Source: Gossypium raimondii
Lineage: Eukaryota; Streptophyta; Magnoliopsida; Malvales; Malvaceae
Direction: 5' to 3'
DNA: 64,000 bases
Assembly (NCBI RefSeq): GCF_025698545.1
Contig: NC_068569.1
Coordinates: 3,038,001 to 3,102,000, forward strand
In this document: positions 1 through 10,706 of the stretch, piece by piece
Numbering within the stretch: the first letter of the stretch is position 1
How the letters are laid out: each line of letters begins with the position of its first letter
The notes under the pieces: model-generated
The model's database searches: none
What the model was told of the DNA's origin: nothing
Seen by the model: the letters and a program-made list of their open reading frames with translations, nothing else
Translations under genes and position numbers: made by a program

Positions 1-903
1 ACCTTATATAATAAAACCCTACATTAACATCAATTTCATACTTTTTCAATAATATCAAACTCAAAAATATATTAAAATCTTGATGTTCTTACCTTGCTCT
101 ATTGATTTCAATCTTTAACTTGATTTTCTCTCTCCTCCAGCCTCTATTTCTTGAATCTAACTTGATATTATAGCTCCCCATAGTCTCCTTATCAATTTTC
201 TCTCTTGGTGGCTATGGAAATTTCTTTGAATTCTAAGTGAAAATAGTGAATTTTTGGTGAGAGGACCAAATTGTAAAGAAAGCAAAACTTTCTTTCTTTC
301 TCTCTTCTTCTCACGTTGATGCACGGAAAATTGGTGGGATGGTGGCTTCCATCTTTCTTTCCACTTATATATATATACACTAAATAAAATAATAAAATAT
401 CATTAAGAAAAAAAATCAAATCAAAATATAATAAACTAATATTTATTTATTTATTTAATCTAAAATATCTCCAACATCATCATTATTTTCTAGATTTCTC
501 TCTCTTCAAATTGACCATTTTGCCCTTTAGATCTTCTAAAATTCCATCCTTGAGTCATCACTTAATTTGGTAAAATTACGATTTAGTCCCTCATAATTCT
601 TCATCTATTCAATTTGGTCCCAATTCATCCATTTTCCTTAGTTTCTAGATTATTCCACCCTTAAAATATTTACACTATTGATCCTTCAACTTTTTCATAA
701 TTACATTTTAACCCCTCAAATTTTGAGTATTTACTATTAGGTAACAAAACTTTTCTCACTTTTTCAATTTAATCCTTTCTTGAATTAATATGTCATAATA
801 TACTTCCCAATGTTGTCATAGCTCAAAAATCTCCTTTTTGTCACTTTATTTCCTTACTATATCAAAAATAATATCTTACTGTAAAAATTTTCGGGGTATT
901 ACA
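1..903 (+). mobile_element. Partial LTR (fossil, Ty3/gypsy-type), right end only
   Basis: Non-coding sequence that runs off the left edge of the window and ends in GGGGTATTACA at 903. It aligns by eye along most of its length with 53370-54266, the right part of another LTR in this window (element B), sharing phrases such as CAATAATATCAAACT and CTTGATGTTCTTACCTTG. After 903 there is no recognisable primer-binding site, so this is a 3' LTR or a solo LTR rather than a 5' LTR. Its start and target duplication lie outside the window. Family assignment rests on the TG..CA end style and the match to element B. Confidence 0.7.
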
Positions 904-959
904 CCTACCCTCGTACACCTAGTGGGAGTTTGGGTTATATGCAAAATTTTAAACTCCCT

Positions 960-2130
960 TTTTAGGTTAAAATTCTATCTAAGTTTAGTCCAGATTTAAA
1001 ATACAAAATTCAAATCCGACTCGGCTCGTCTGAATTATATTTACTTTATATTATTTTTATATAAAAATAAAATTAAAAATATAATACATCAAATACTCTA
1101 AAAACATTAAAATAAATGTTTCCCAATAAATTGAAAATATATTAAAAAAGTCTTTACACTTAAATAATATTAAAGAGATTTGCAACTTAGTAAGCAAATG
1201 TATCTAGCAAAATTAACAATAAAACAACAGTTATATAAAATCCAAACAATAACAACAAAATAATTGTGATATAATAGTGTAAATAGCAAAAAAGCAGCAA
1301 TAGAAAAAAGAAGTTTAAGTTGATTTAGGTTGGGCTCGGGCAAAAAATCAAACCGAGGCTTGACCCATTTAGAAAATGAGCCTTGTTTCAAGTGGGCCTT
1401 CGAGCCTAGGCAGGTGGCTCAACACATGATCGAGTTTAGTCACTCCTTGTCTTGTAGTGTCATGTAGTAAATCGTATGATAACTTGAATATTTATGTGGG
1501 TTGGCTAGATGTCAATGTTGTTTAGGTTAGGTGTCACCATGGCATGTACTGTGTGGTATTGCCAGTATCGTAGGTTGTCATTAGTCTGTTCTTAGGTCGA
1601 GCCACCTAACTAGGTTCGAAGGCCTGTCCTAAAAGTGGGAGGGTTTGAGCAAAAAATAGACCCAAAAAACGGGCTTGGACAAAAAATAATACCCGTTTTC
1701 TAAACTGGTCGGGCCTCGGGTGATTTTTTTTGTCTAGGGTCGTCCCGACCCGAATATGCATAAATTATTTTTATTGTTGTTGTTTTGCTGTCATTTTGCT
1801 ATTATATTACTACTATTTTGTTGTTATTTTTTGGATATTGTATAACTCTTGTTTTATTGATAATTTTGCTACTATTGTAGAGGTTTGCTTGCTAGGTTGT
1901 AACTATATTTGTATTATTTAAGTATAAAACTTTTTTCTTAATGTATTTTCAATTTGTTGAGAAACATTTGTTTTAATGTTTTTAGTGTATTTGATGTATT
2001 ATATTTTTAAAATTTATTTTTATATAAAAAAATTAATACGGGAGGACCGAGTCGAGCTCAATTTTAGTATTTTTTTTCTGGATCAAGCTTGAGAAAAGTT
2101 TTAGGCCCTTTTTGAGACAGGCCTGGGCCT
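960..2130. repeat. Large imperfect inverted repeat (foldback-like)
   Basis: The arm at about 960-1432 is the reverse complement of the arm at about 1590-2130, with a spacer of roughly 155 bp. Both arms share an outer GC-rich motif (GAGCC.CCT..CTAGG and GGGCTCGGGC-like blocks) and a long AT-rich core (TTGTTGTTAT..TTGGAT, GTATTTGATGTATTATATTT). Short open frames in the two arms translate to similar Tyr/Phe/Cys-rich strings, but this only reflects the shared repeat; they are not genes. It could be a foldback DNA transposon, the termini of a Mutator-like element, or two copies of one repeat inserted head to head. I found no clear target duplication. Confidence 0.6.
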
Positions 2131-4224
2131 AAAATTTGACACCGACATGATCCAAACCTGATCCATAATTAAGTCTAGTTGTCTTGTTCTAACATTCTTA
2201 TCATTGAAGTCATATGGGACAATTAAACTTAGTTGGCTTTAATGAGGGGTGTATCACAGACCGTTGATAGGCTAGTCCAACGAGAGGACCCAAAAAACTT
2301 ACGAGGAGTCAGTTGCGTACCACTTATCAACCTGCCACGTGTCTCATCTTATTAGGGATATAACCATTTTACAAATTAAAAAATAACTCTTTTTTTTCGT
2401 TATATACTCAACAAATTGTAATTTGTGTCAATTAATCATTGGTGTAGTGAAAAATGATTTATGCTGCTTAAATTGTTTATTGATGTAAAATTTTAAGTTG
2501 TAAGGGGTAATCTCTTCTTACAATATAATACACTCAAATGTAAAGCTTATTAAGGCATGGGTGATGACTCTGGCAAGAGAATTTGAGTTATAAAAAGAAA
2601 AAAAATATTTAGTTCCACTTGAGTTTCTTGTTTCAAAGCTTATTGACTTTACAACAAACCATTGGGCGTGGTGTAGGATCGAGTTTTCTGGAGATGATTA
2701 AGAATATTAGTTCCCAAACTACAATGTTAGATAATTGTCATCATTATTCTAACTAAACCCATAGTAAGTAAAAAAAAACCGGCTGTTGCCTAATTTATTG
2801 AAATAATTTACTACACGCATGATCACCGTTACATATGTCGGTAATCATGACAGGGATGTGGGTGCTTGCAACTTGGAACCTCTGTTTCTATATATTCAAA
2901 TTTAAAATTTATATTTATAACGATTAAAATGTTTCTATGATTGCCTCTCGTGCTGATCACAACAAAAGATTGACGCACCATTATCTCTTTCCACAAATAG
3001 TTGGAAAATAAAATTTAAAAAAATTTGCTTCAATCCAAAATCAGAAGGCATGGAATGAAAAAAAGAAGTTGTAAATTTAAATTTTGTATTTTAATTTAAT
3101 AATTTCAGTACTTTTATTTTTTGAATTTTAAAATTGTATTCCTTATTAAATGGTCAATTTTAAATTTATTAAGTTTTGTTATTTTTAAAATTTGATGTGA
3201 CAAACATAATACTACATGTGCAATGTCGCGCTAGCTAATTACTTTCACATTTTACTCATAAAAAAAGTCCGTTAATAGATTTAATTGTTATCGTTTGTGC
3301 CAAGATTGCAATTTAAAATTCGAAAAGTAGGGACTAAAAATGATCCAATTGAAAAACATGAACTAAGTCCACAATTTTATGCATAGCACAAAATCAATAA
3401 CCAAATTTAATAAATTGAATTTAATTGTTACTATTTGGTTTAAGATTGAAATTTAAAAATTTGAAGAATACACGAACTAAAATTGACTGATTCAAAAAAT
3501 ATCGAAACTATTTTTATCATTTTGAAGCATATGGACTAATCCCCCATCTAATACAAGGACTAATAGGAAAATTTAGCCATAAAGAACCATCTTGACTGGT
3601 GGATTCACTTGACCACATGATGAAGCTTAGTTTACCTTCGGAGTTAAAGTATAACTTTATGTTTGTATCTGTTTGTTAATTTAGAATTTGAAAGGGATCA
3701 AACTAAAAAATTTTCATCTTTGGAGAGGCCAAAATATATTTCTACCACTAAATTAATTTATAATTTTAAAAACTTCAAGGGACTAAAATAAAAAATTACC
3801 CCTGCCTGCCCTTCGCGCCGTCCCTGCTTGAATGTATATTATATCACCTCGTCTAAGTTTCACCTTCGATATATAAAAATAATATTAGAATACTTGAATG
3901 TATATTATATCTATTTTAGGTAGCCTAGTGGGGTTTAGTTTAACAGGCGTTTGTATCTGAAGCTGAAGATACGCACAAGAGGACAGACCCTTCCAAGCCA
4001 TATATATACATCCACTAAGATACCATTCCTGAATTATATGCTAAATCCATCACTCTCATATGTCGTAAGCGCTGTTTAATTTTCACCTAAACCCATTACA
4101 TTTTCCAGGGATTAGGTGATTTATCCCACCAACATCCTTTTGTACTCTATCTTACAACCGTATATAACATGCTCCTATGACCGGAAACTGAATCTCAGGA
4201 CCTTTTAAGATATATATATATATA
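2131..4224. other. Gene-free AT-rich spacer
   Basis: No supported gene. The sequence is AT-rich with scattered fragments of the kind common in plant intergenic DNA (tracts such as AGGGACTAAAAATG around 3330 and 3480). The last part, from about 4225, belongs to the promoter half of the MYB tandem duplication. Confidence 0.6.
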
Positions 4225-6050
4225 AAAGGAATGGATCATGTGCTTATAGTAAGAACAAATTTATCCCATTTGATTCAGTGACTTTACTTTAATTACAATT
4301 TAATAAAAAGACTCAAAAACAATTTTTTACTTCACAGTTCACACAAGCTAGTGTTATATATTCCCGGACGCGACACAGACAATGAGGTCATGTCACGTAA
4401 ATGATGGGTTTGACTGACATTTAACTTGACTCTTTGTTGTCCTCAAATCTAGAGGAGCTCATTCCCCCAGTTGCACTTCAATTCTTCTTCTCCACTAAAC
4501 GTCAGATGCTAATTATATATAAATTATATATACAAATTACAAAGCTTGAGAGACTACATGTATTCTTCTTCCTCTCCACTAAAAACATCACATGCAATTA
4601 ATATATATCTATATTTTATTATATATAATATTGTATGCCTTTAACAGCCGCTGGATTGTAGCACTGGTAATCTTTTGTATGAACATAAAATATAATAGAT
4701 TCCCTTTATTCTACAATCATATATATATATATATCAACTTCCATAAATAATCCTTGCCAGTATAGCTTTGCAAATCCCTATACCACCCATCTCAGGGAAA
4801 TATAGGAAGAAAGTGGAAGAAGATGCCGATGGCTCCTACAAGCACTAAATGCAGTAAGAAAGAAGTGAACAGAGGAGCTTGGACAGCTGAAGAAGACCAA
4901 AAGCTTGCTCAAGTTGTTGAAATTCATGGCCCAAAGAGGTGGAAAGCTGTTGCAGCAAAAGCAGGTTCATTTGAGAATACATGTTCAACTCAATTCTTAC
5001 AATGATCGATGAAGCAGATCATATTAAGCTAGTTTTATTCTGAAACTGTACTTGATGCTTTCCTTTTTGTTTCAGGTATCAACAGATGTGGAAAGAGTTG
5101 CAGGTTGAGATGGATGAATTACCTTAGGCCCAATATAAAGAGAGGCAACATTTCAGACCAAGAAGAAGACCTGATACTAAGGCTACATAAACTGCTCGGA
5201 AACAGGTATGTTAGTTTATATTATATATATATATATATATATATATGTCGTGGTTATGATAATTAAGTGTCTGGGTTTATTGGTGAATGACTGAAATTAA
5301 TATGACGTTAATTATGATTTAGGTGGTCATTGATTGCCGGAAGATTACCAGGTCGAACCGATAACGAAATAAAAAACTACTGGAATTCTCATTTGAGCAA
5401 GAAAATAAAGCAAAATGAGAAGCAAACCAGAATGCAAGAACCGGTGCTTGAGAATTCTAAGGTAAGCGAAAGGGAGGAGCCTCTACACAAGGCGAGTGAA
5501 GAAGGTTCGTCCAAGAGAGATGATGAGTACTCCACATCTTGCTTCAATGGTGATAGTAGCTTGTTCGATTTGTATAACAAGGAGCCTCTGGAGTTGGAGT
5601 GGATGAGTCATTTCTTCGAAACAGACGAGATATGGCTTAACTTAGCTTGATATCTACATTTGTTGGTAATCCAAGTAAAATCCTTGAGTTTCAGTTCTGT
5701 TGACAAAGGTTTTTCCTTGGATTAACAAATATTAAAATGTTATGTTTCCCTTATTCAAGTATAATTCAGATTATTATTGAATTCTATTTTCAAAGGTAGA
5801 GAAATGAAAAGTGTGAATGTGATCATGTTGCTGCCAAACTTCGACCTTGGAATCGTCTACTGCTGAGTCAGAGTCTGCCATTAAAAGATAAAAGGAAGAA
5901 GACTTTTGTGGAAGGAAAATAAGTTTAATAAGATCATTGCCAGCACTTTGATTAATCCAATATTAGCAATGATACTTGCAACTCTTTTTGTTTCATTTTT
6001 CCTTGGAGATTGTACCCAAACCCAAAGCCTATCGGTATTAGGTTAACAGA
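4225..6050 (+). repeat. MYB tandem duplication, copy 1
   Basis: This segment matches 8437-10165 by eye. The match covers promoter sequence (GGATCATGTGCTTA, ACATCACATGCAATTAATAT), the whole MYB gene and about 400 bp of 3' flank (TCTACTG.TGAGTCAGAGTC, ATTAAAAGA, GAGATTGTACCCA). The copies are offset by about 4.1 kb. Exons are far more similar than introns and flanks, as expected for an old duplication kept under coding constraint. The duplicated unit is about 1.8 kb; the 2.4 kb between the copies is not duplicated. Confidence 0.8.
4823..5650 (+). CDS. R2R3-MYB transcription factor, tandem copy 1
   Basis: Three exons (4823-4964, 5076-5205, 5323-5650) close in frame to 199 residues. R2 begins at [12 protein letters not shown] and contains GKSCRLRW; R3 ends with [20 protein letters not shown]3 carries a perfect match to the bHLH-interaction signature DLx2Rx3Lx6Lx3R ([17 protein letters not shown]), so the protein probably works with R-like bHLH and WD40 partners, as in the MYB groups controlling flavonoid pigments or epidermal hairs. 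The short acidic C-terminus ([12 protein letters not shown]) gives no firm subgroup. Splice positions are the conserved ones for R2R3-MYBs. Intron 2 contains a (TA)n run at about 5222-5246 absent from copy 2. The exact pathway is unknown; a WER/TT2-like type is the best guess from the DNA-binding domain. Confidence 0.92.
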
Positions 6051-8436
6051 CCATTGCAGACATTCACTAACGGAGTTTTATCTACTTCTCAACTCCTAAT
6101 GGAATTTCAGAATCTGCTTCTTCTTTTTGTAATTATTATTTATATTTGTATAATTATTTAATCAGTTCAGTAAAAATGATTTTCAAATTTAAAAAATTAT
6201 TCACACATCTTTTTTTTTTGTTATAGTTAACATATATCAAGACTGTATGTAAAATATTTTACAACGAATATTTTACTTGTTTTCATGTCAAATATATATT
6301 TTAAAATGCATATTCTATTATTTTAACTCTATTTATGAAATATTTCCATTCTTTTACAATGTATCAAACAATAGTTTTATAAATATATATGAAATTAAAG
6401 GGTAAATTTGATATATATGCTGTTTTTAGGAAATGATTAGGGTTTTAGATTAATTTTTAAATGTTATGTGAAATAGGTTATTTTTAAGAGAAAATAGATA
6501 ATGCACTTTGCTAGACGCTTTTTCCTGTCAAATCAGATGAAAAGGCATCCAGCAGGAGAGAAAATATACATGAGAAAATTAAATGACCAGTAAATAAATT
6601 TTATTTTGAAAAATATTAAATAAGATTTAATTTTATAGATTTGGAGTTGGTGATTCGTTTACCCTCTAGTTATTGTCTATATTGCATTTAAAGAATTAAT
6701 TGAGTTGTTACTTCCTATCAATGGGTCATATAGGCAATTTTCAAAAACTTTTTCTTTTATAAAATAATAAACATTACTATATTTAATATCAAGCTTTTAT
6801 AAATATTTTTGTTTAATGATCCTGCATTGCTAACATATATATTTTTCTGAAAACATATATAAAGTTTAAAGAATTTTCTGACAACTGAATTGGGTAGCTA
6901 GCCTATCCAGTGGGCTTATGTATTGGGATATTGTTAGGTCAAAAGATGAATTTTATATATACAAATATTATTTTATTTAAAATAATAATTTTATTAAATA
7001 AACTTATTCGAATAAATATAAATTTCAAAAAGAATCGTAATTAATGAATAAATATAATTTTTCTGGAAATTTATAATGTTGTGAAAAAACATTATATAAA
7101 ACTTAATATTGCTGTTTTTATCATTATGTTTTTGTTATTCGAAGAATTGTTGTATCCTTAAAATAGTCAACCACGCTTCAATTCTATTATTTGTTTTCTT
7201 GATTAAAAAGGTTTGCCCATATGAAAGCCCAATAGTTCATCCGGATGGTATTACAAACAAGGAAGCTAAGTCCCACATTGAAGAAAACATCTAGGAATTT
7301 AGGCGTGGAGTGTGAAATTTCCCAGAAGCATAGCTGATATGATTGAGGAATTTGTTAATCTTCTTAATTTCTTATTCCGACAGATCAGTTGTGTATATCA
7401 ATTTAGAAGCTTCATGCAAATAAAATGAGTTTTCAGTTTAAGGTCTGTGCCGAGAAAGAAGTTATGGAAAGAGACGGTAGGTATCAACTTTTGAAGCAAC
7501 TATTGTTATGAAAAAAGTTGGAAGATTAGCTTCTGGAGTACGACTTCCCTTCCAATCTGAACGTGATAATCAAGGAAATTACAGAGGAACAGAAGGGGCC
7601 CTCCTAAAATGAAGTAAGAATGTGTATAAGTTACAGGATGAGGGATGGACTTGGTTGTAAGATTTTGAGTATATAATTGTGAAGTTGATACTAAGAATTA
7701 ATCCTTAACACCTTAGATGTAAGTATTGCCACTATCAACACACCAGACGGAGCACTGGTTACTGACACTTGCTATAAGGCTTTGGCTCTTCTTTCTGCCA
7801 AGAATTCTCAATTATCAAGCTCTTTTTGGCCTTTAGGGTTTTGATACCATTTGTCCCCGAGGTGGTTGTTTTTATTGCTTTGGTTTCTTCTATTTTTGGT
7901 GCATGTCTTTTGGATTGTTGATGTTTTCAGAGCCTTGGGTCTGCTTGTTACTCTAAGGGTTTGTTCTCCTTTTGTATTTGCTATTGAATTTTATGAAGCA
8001 GTATTTTCCAACAAAAGGAATTCATATTTTTAAACTGAATATACTATGAATAATCATAAAAATAGTTATTCCATTGAAACGCTTTCATTATTATAAACTA
8101 TAGCATGAAGAAAAATTAAAATATAATCCGATGAAATCACTCATAGTAATTGAGAAAGAATTGTATGGATGTTCGTTTTCAGTAGTTTAATATTACATTA
8201 GTAATTGATGTAATATTAAATTATTTAAAAAAATTACTGTTTCATACAATCTTTTTTCATAATAATTAGATCGGTGAGATTAGAGATATACGCATAATAA
8301 GCTACTTAAATACCTAGGGTCTTGTGACACGTGTAATAACTTTATTGGTACACGTTACTTGGTTTTAACCCTCTTAAAAACACTAAAATAAGTGATGGAA
8401 ATCAAAACCAAATGATATTCCCCCAAAAAGAAAAGA
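6051..8436. other. Gene-free spacer between MYB copies
   Basis: AT-rich sequence without a supported gene. Around 7685-8035 the composition becomes T/G-rich and one frame reads like a degraded reverse-transcriptase-element phrase (NTPDGALVTD), but there is too little to call an element. I see nothing else with confidence. Confidence 0.4.
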
Positions 8437-10165
8437 TGGATCATGTGCTTAAAGTGAGAGTATATTCCCCTGCATGGCACAAAGCCACAGACAAGGAGTT
8501 CACGGATCGTAAATGAAGTTTTTGACTGTCGTTTAATTTGACTCTCAGCAACTTGTTCTTACCTCCCGAATTTGATTGGAGAACTAACTGCAGTAATACA
8601 TATTCACTCCTCTTCCCCACTACAACATCACATGCAATTAATATATATAGAAGGTGGAGATACTGTTTACGTCTTTATGCCACGATCATCTAATTTGGAA
8701 TAACTTTCAGTCTCTAAATCCCGTCTTTGACCAATAAATGGGTTATGTTAGTTGGCTGCGAATCCCTTGGGTTTATATATTCTACCTAGAATGGTAGGTA
8801 CTTATGTATTATATTATATATATGTACCACCTTGCATAAAGAAACGTTTCCATCGCAATCCCGTTGCAGACCCATCTCCTTTTCTGTCTCTGCTAATTAA
8901 TAGAATTCTGGTTTTGTGGAAAATATAGGAAGAAGGTGAAAGAAGATGCCAGTGGCTCCTCCTATAAGCACGAAATGCAGTAAGAAAGAAGTGAACAGAG
9001 GAGCTTGGACAGATGAAGAAGACCAAAAGCTTGCTCAAGTAGTTGAAATTTATGGTCCAAAGAGGTGGCAAGCAGTTGCAGCAAAAGCAGGTTCATTTGA
9101 GAATAAATGTTGAAGTGTAATTCTTACAATGATGGTTTTATTATGAAACTGTACTTGATGGTTTCCTCTTTGTTCCAGGTCTTAACAGAAGTGGAAAGAG
9201 TTGCAGATTGAGATGGTTGAATTATCTTAGGCCCAATATAAAGAGAGGCAACATTTCGGACCAAGAGGAAGACTTGATATTACGGCTACATAAACTGCTC
9301 GGAAACAGGTAAGTTGTGATAATTAAGTGTCTGAGTTTATTGATCAATTAATGATTGAAATGAATATATATGACGTTAATTGTCATTCAGATGGTCTTTG
9401 ATTGCTGGAAGACTACCAGGTCGAACCGATAATGAAATCAAGAACTATTGGAATTCTCATTTGAGCAAGAAAACGAAGCAAAATGAGAAACAAACCATAG
9501 GTTCAAGAATGCAAGAACCGGTGCTTGAGAATTGTAAGGTAAGTGAATCCAAGAGAGATGAAAACTCCACAGCTTGTTTCATTAATGGTGATGATAGCTT
9601 GTTCGATTCTTATAGCGAGGAGCCTCTGAACTTGGAGTGGACGAGTCATTTCTTTGAAACGGATGAGTTATGGCTTAACTTAGCTTGATATTTTATTTAG
9701 ACTTTGTCCATCTATTTCAATCCTTCAGTTTCATTTCTGGTAGTAATGTTGTTGACTAAGGGATTCCTTTTCTTGGATTAACAAATTATGAAAAATGTCG
9801 CGATGTTAATGGCAGACTTGGACCTCGGAACTGTCTACTGAGTGAGAGAGTCGGCCATTAAAAGACATTGTAAAGTTGGAAAAGTAAAGCTGTATGTTTG
9901 ATTATTTCATAAATATAAAAAAAGAAAGAAGACTTTCGTGGAGGTTTAATAAATTTAAAATAAGGTTGGGTTTGGATGGAGATGGTCACAATATTTATAT
10001 TAACCGCCGCAAAACTCACGTAAGTTTACTTGAATGGATCATTACAAGCACTTTAATTAATCCGAAATTAGCGATGACATTTGCAACTCTTTCTTTTCCC
10101 CTTCGAGATTGTACCCACTTTGATTCAAAATGGACCCAAGCCCAAACGGTACTGGTTGGTTAGCT
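8437..10165 (+). repeat. MYB tandem duplication, copy 2
   Basis: Second copy of the segment at 4225-6050, same orientation. Relative to copy 1 it carries extra sequence at about 9885-10045 in the 3' flank and lacks the (TA)n tract of intron 2. The upstream region retains blocks in common with copy 1 (CCACAGACAA.GAG, GTAAATGA, TTAATTTGACTCT), so the promoters share ancestry but have drifted. Confidence 0.8.
8946..9688 (+). CDS. R2R3-MYB transcription factor, tandem copy 2
   Basis: Three exons (8946-9090, 9179-9308, 9391-9688) close in frame to 190 residues. The chosen ATG gives [11 protein letters not shown] and aligns with the start of copy 1; the splice phases are the same. The R2R3 domain is intact, including the bHLH-interaction signature ([17 protein letters not shown]). 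It differs from copy 1 at several R2 positions (INRCGKSC becomes [17 protein letters not shown] becomes EIYGPKRWQ) and has a shorter middle region: a stretch of about 14 residues after VSE in copy 1 is missing, while IGS is added before RMQEP. The C-terminus ([12 protein letters not shown]) is conserved. Both copies look functional; divergence in the promoters suggests different expression. Confidence 0.9.
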
Positions 10166-10706
10166 GACAAGTGAAACGATTAACAAGAGATGGGATAATT
10201 TCATCATTTGATCCCTACAGTTTATCAAATCTTTTAATATGGTACTTTTGCTTTAAAAATGTCTATTTTGATACCTACCTATCAATGTTGTACCTATGCT
10301 TAACAGTATTAAATTAGATATAAAGTGGTGGTCCATTCGTTTTGTTCTCTAGTCTCACCATACACAATTACTGTGAGTTTTTATGATTAAATTTTGATTT
10401 TTTTTATCTATCTGTACTTTGTATCAATTTAAATATATTTTTAATTGGTTATCAGCTAGCTAATGTAAAATGCAAATATTAAAAACTCAAGATAGTTGGA
10501 AGAACAGAAAAGATAAAGTTAAATAGTTGAATGGTCAAAAAAGAAATTGAATAATAGTTAAGTGACAAAAAAGAAAACATTCATAGTTGAGTGACTATTA
10601 CGTTGGTTTACCCATTTTTATTTAAAACCATAAGAGTTGACTCCCTCGTAAACTGTGATTATTAAATTTGGTATCCTTCTTTTTACACCGTCCCTCTGAT
10701 TTGGCG
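10166..10706. other. Spacer upstream of the SDR gene
   Basis: AT-rich sequence with no gene. It contains phrases typical of dispersed plant repeats (TTTGATCCCTACAG, AGTTGAGTGACTATTACGTTGG). The 5' leader and promoter of the dehydrogenase must lie in its last few hundred bases; no clear TATA box was identified. Confidence 0.5.

Noticed and set aside
1170-1921. Two similar small Tyr/Phe-rich open frames, one on each strand
   Set aside because: They are the two arms of the inverted repeat read in the same relative frame, not a protein family.
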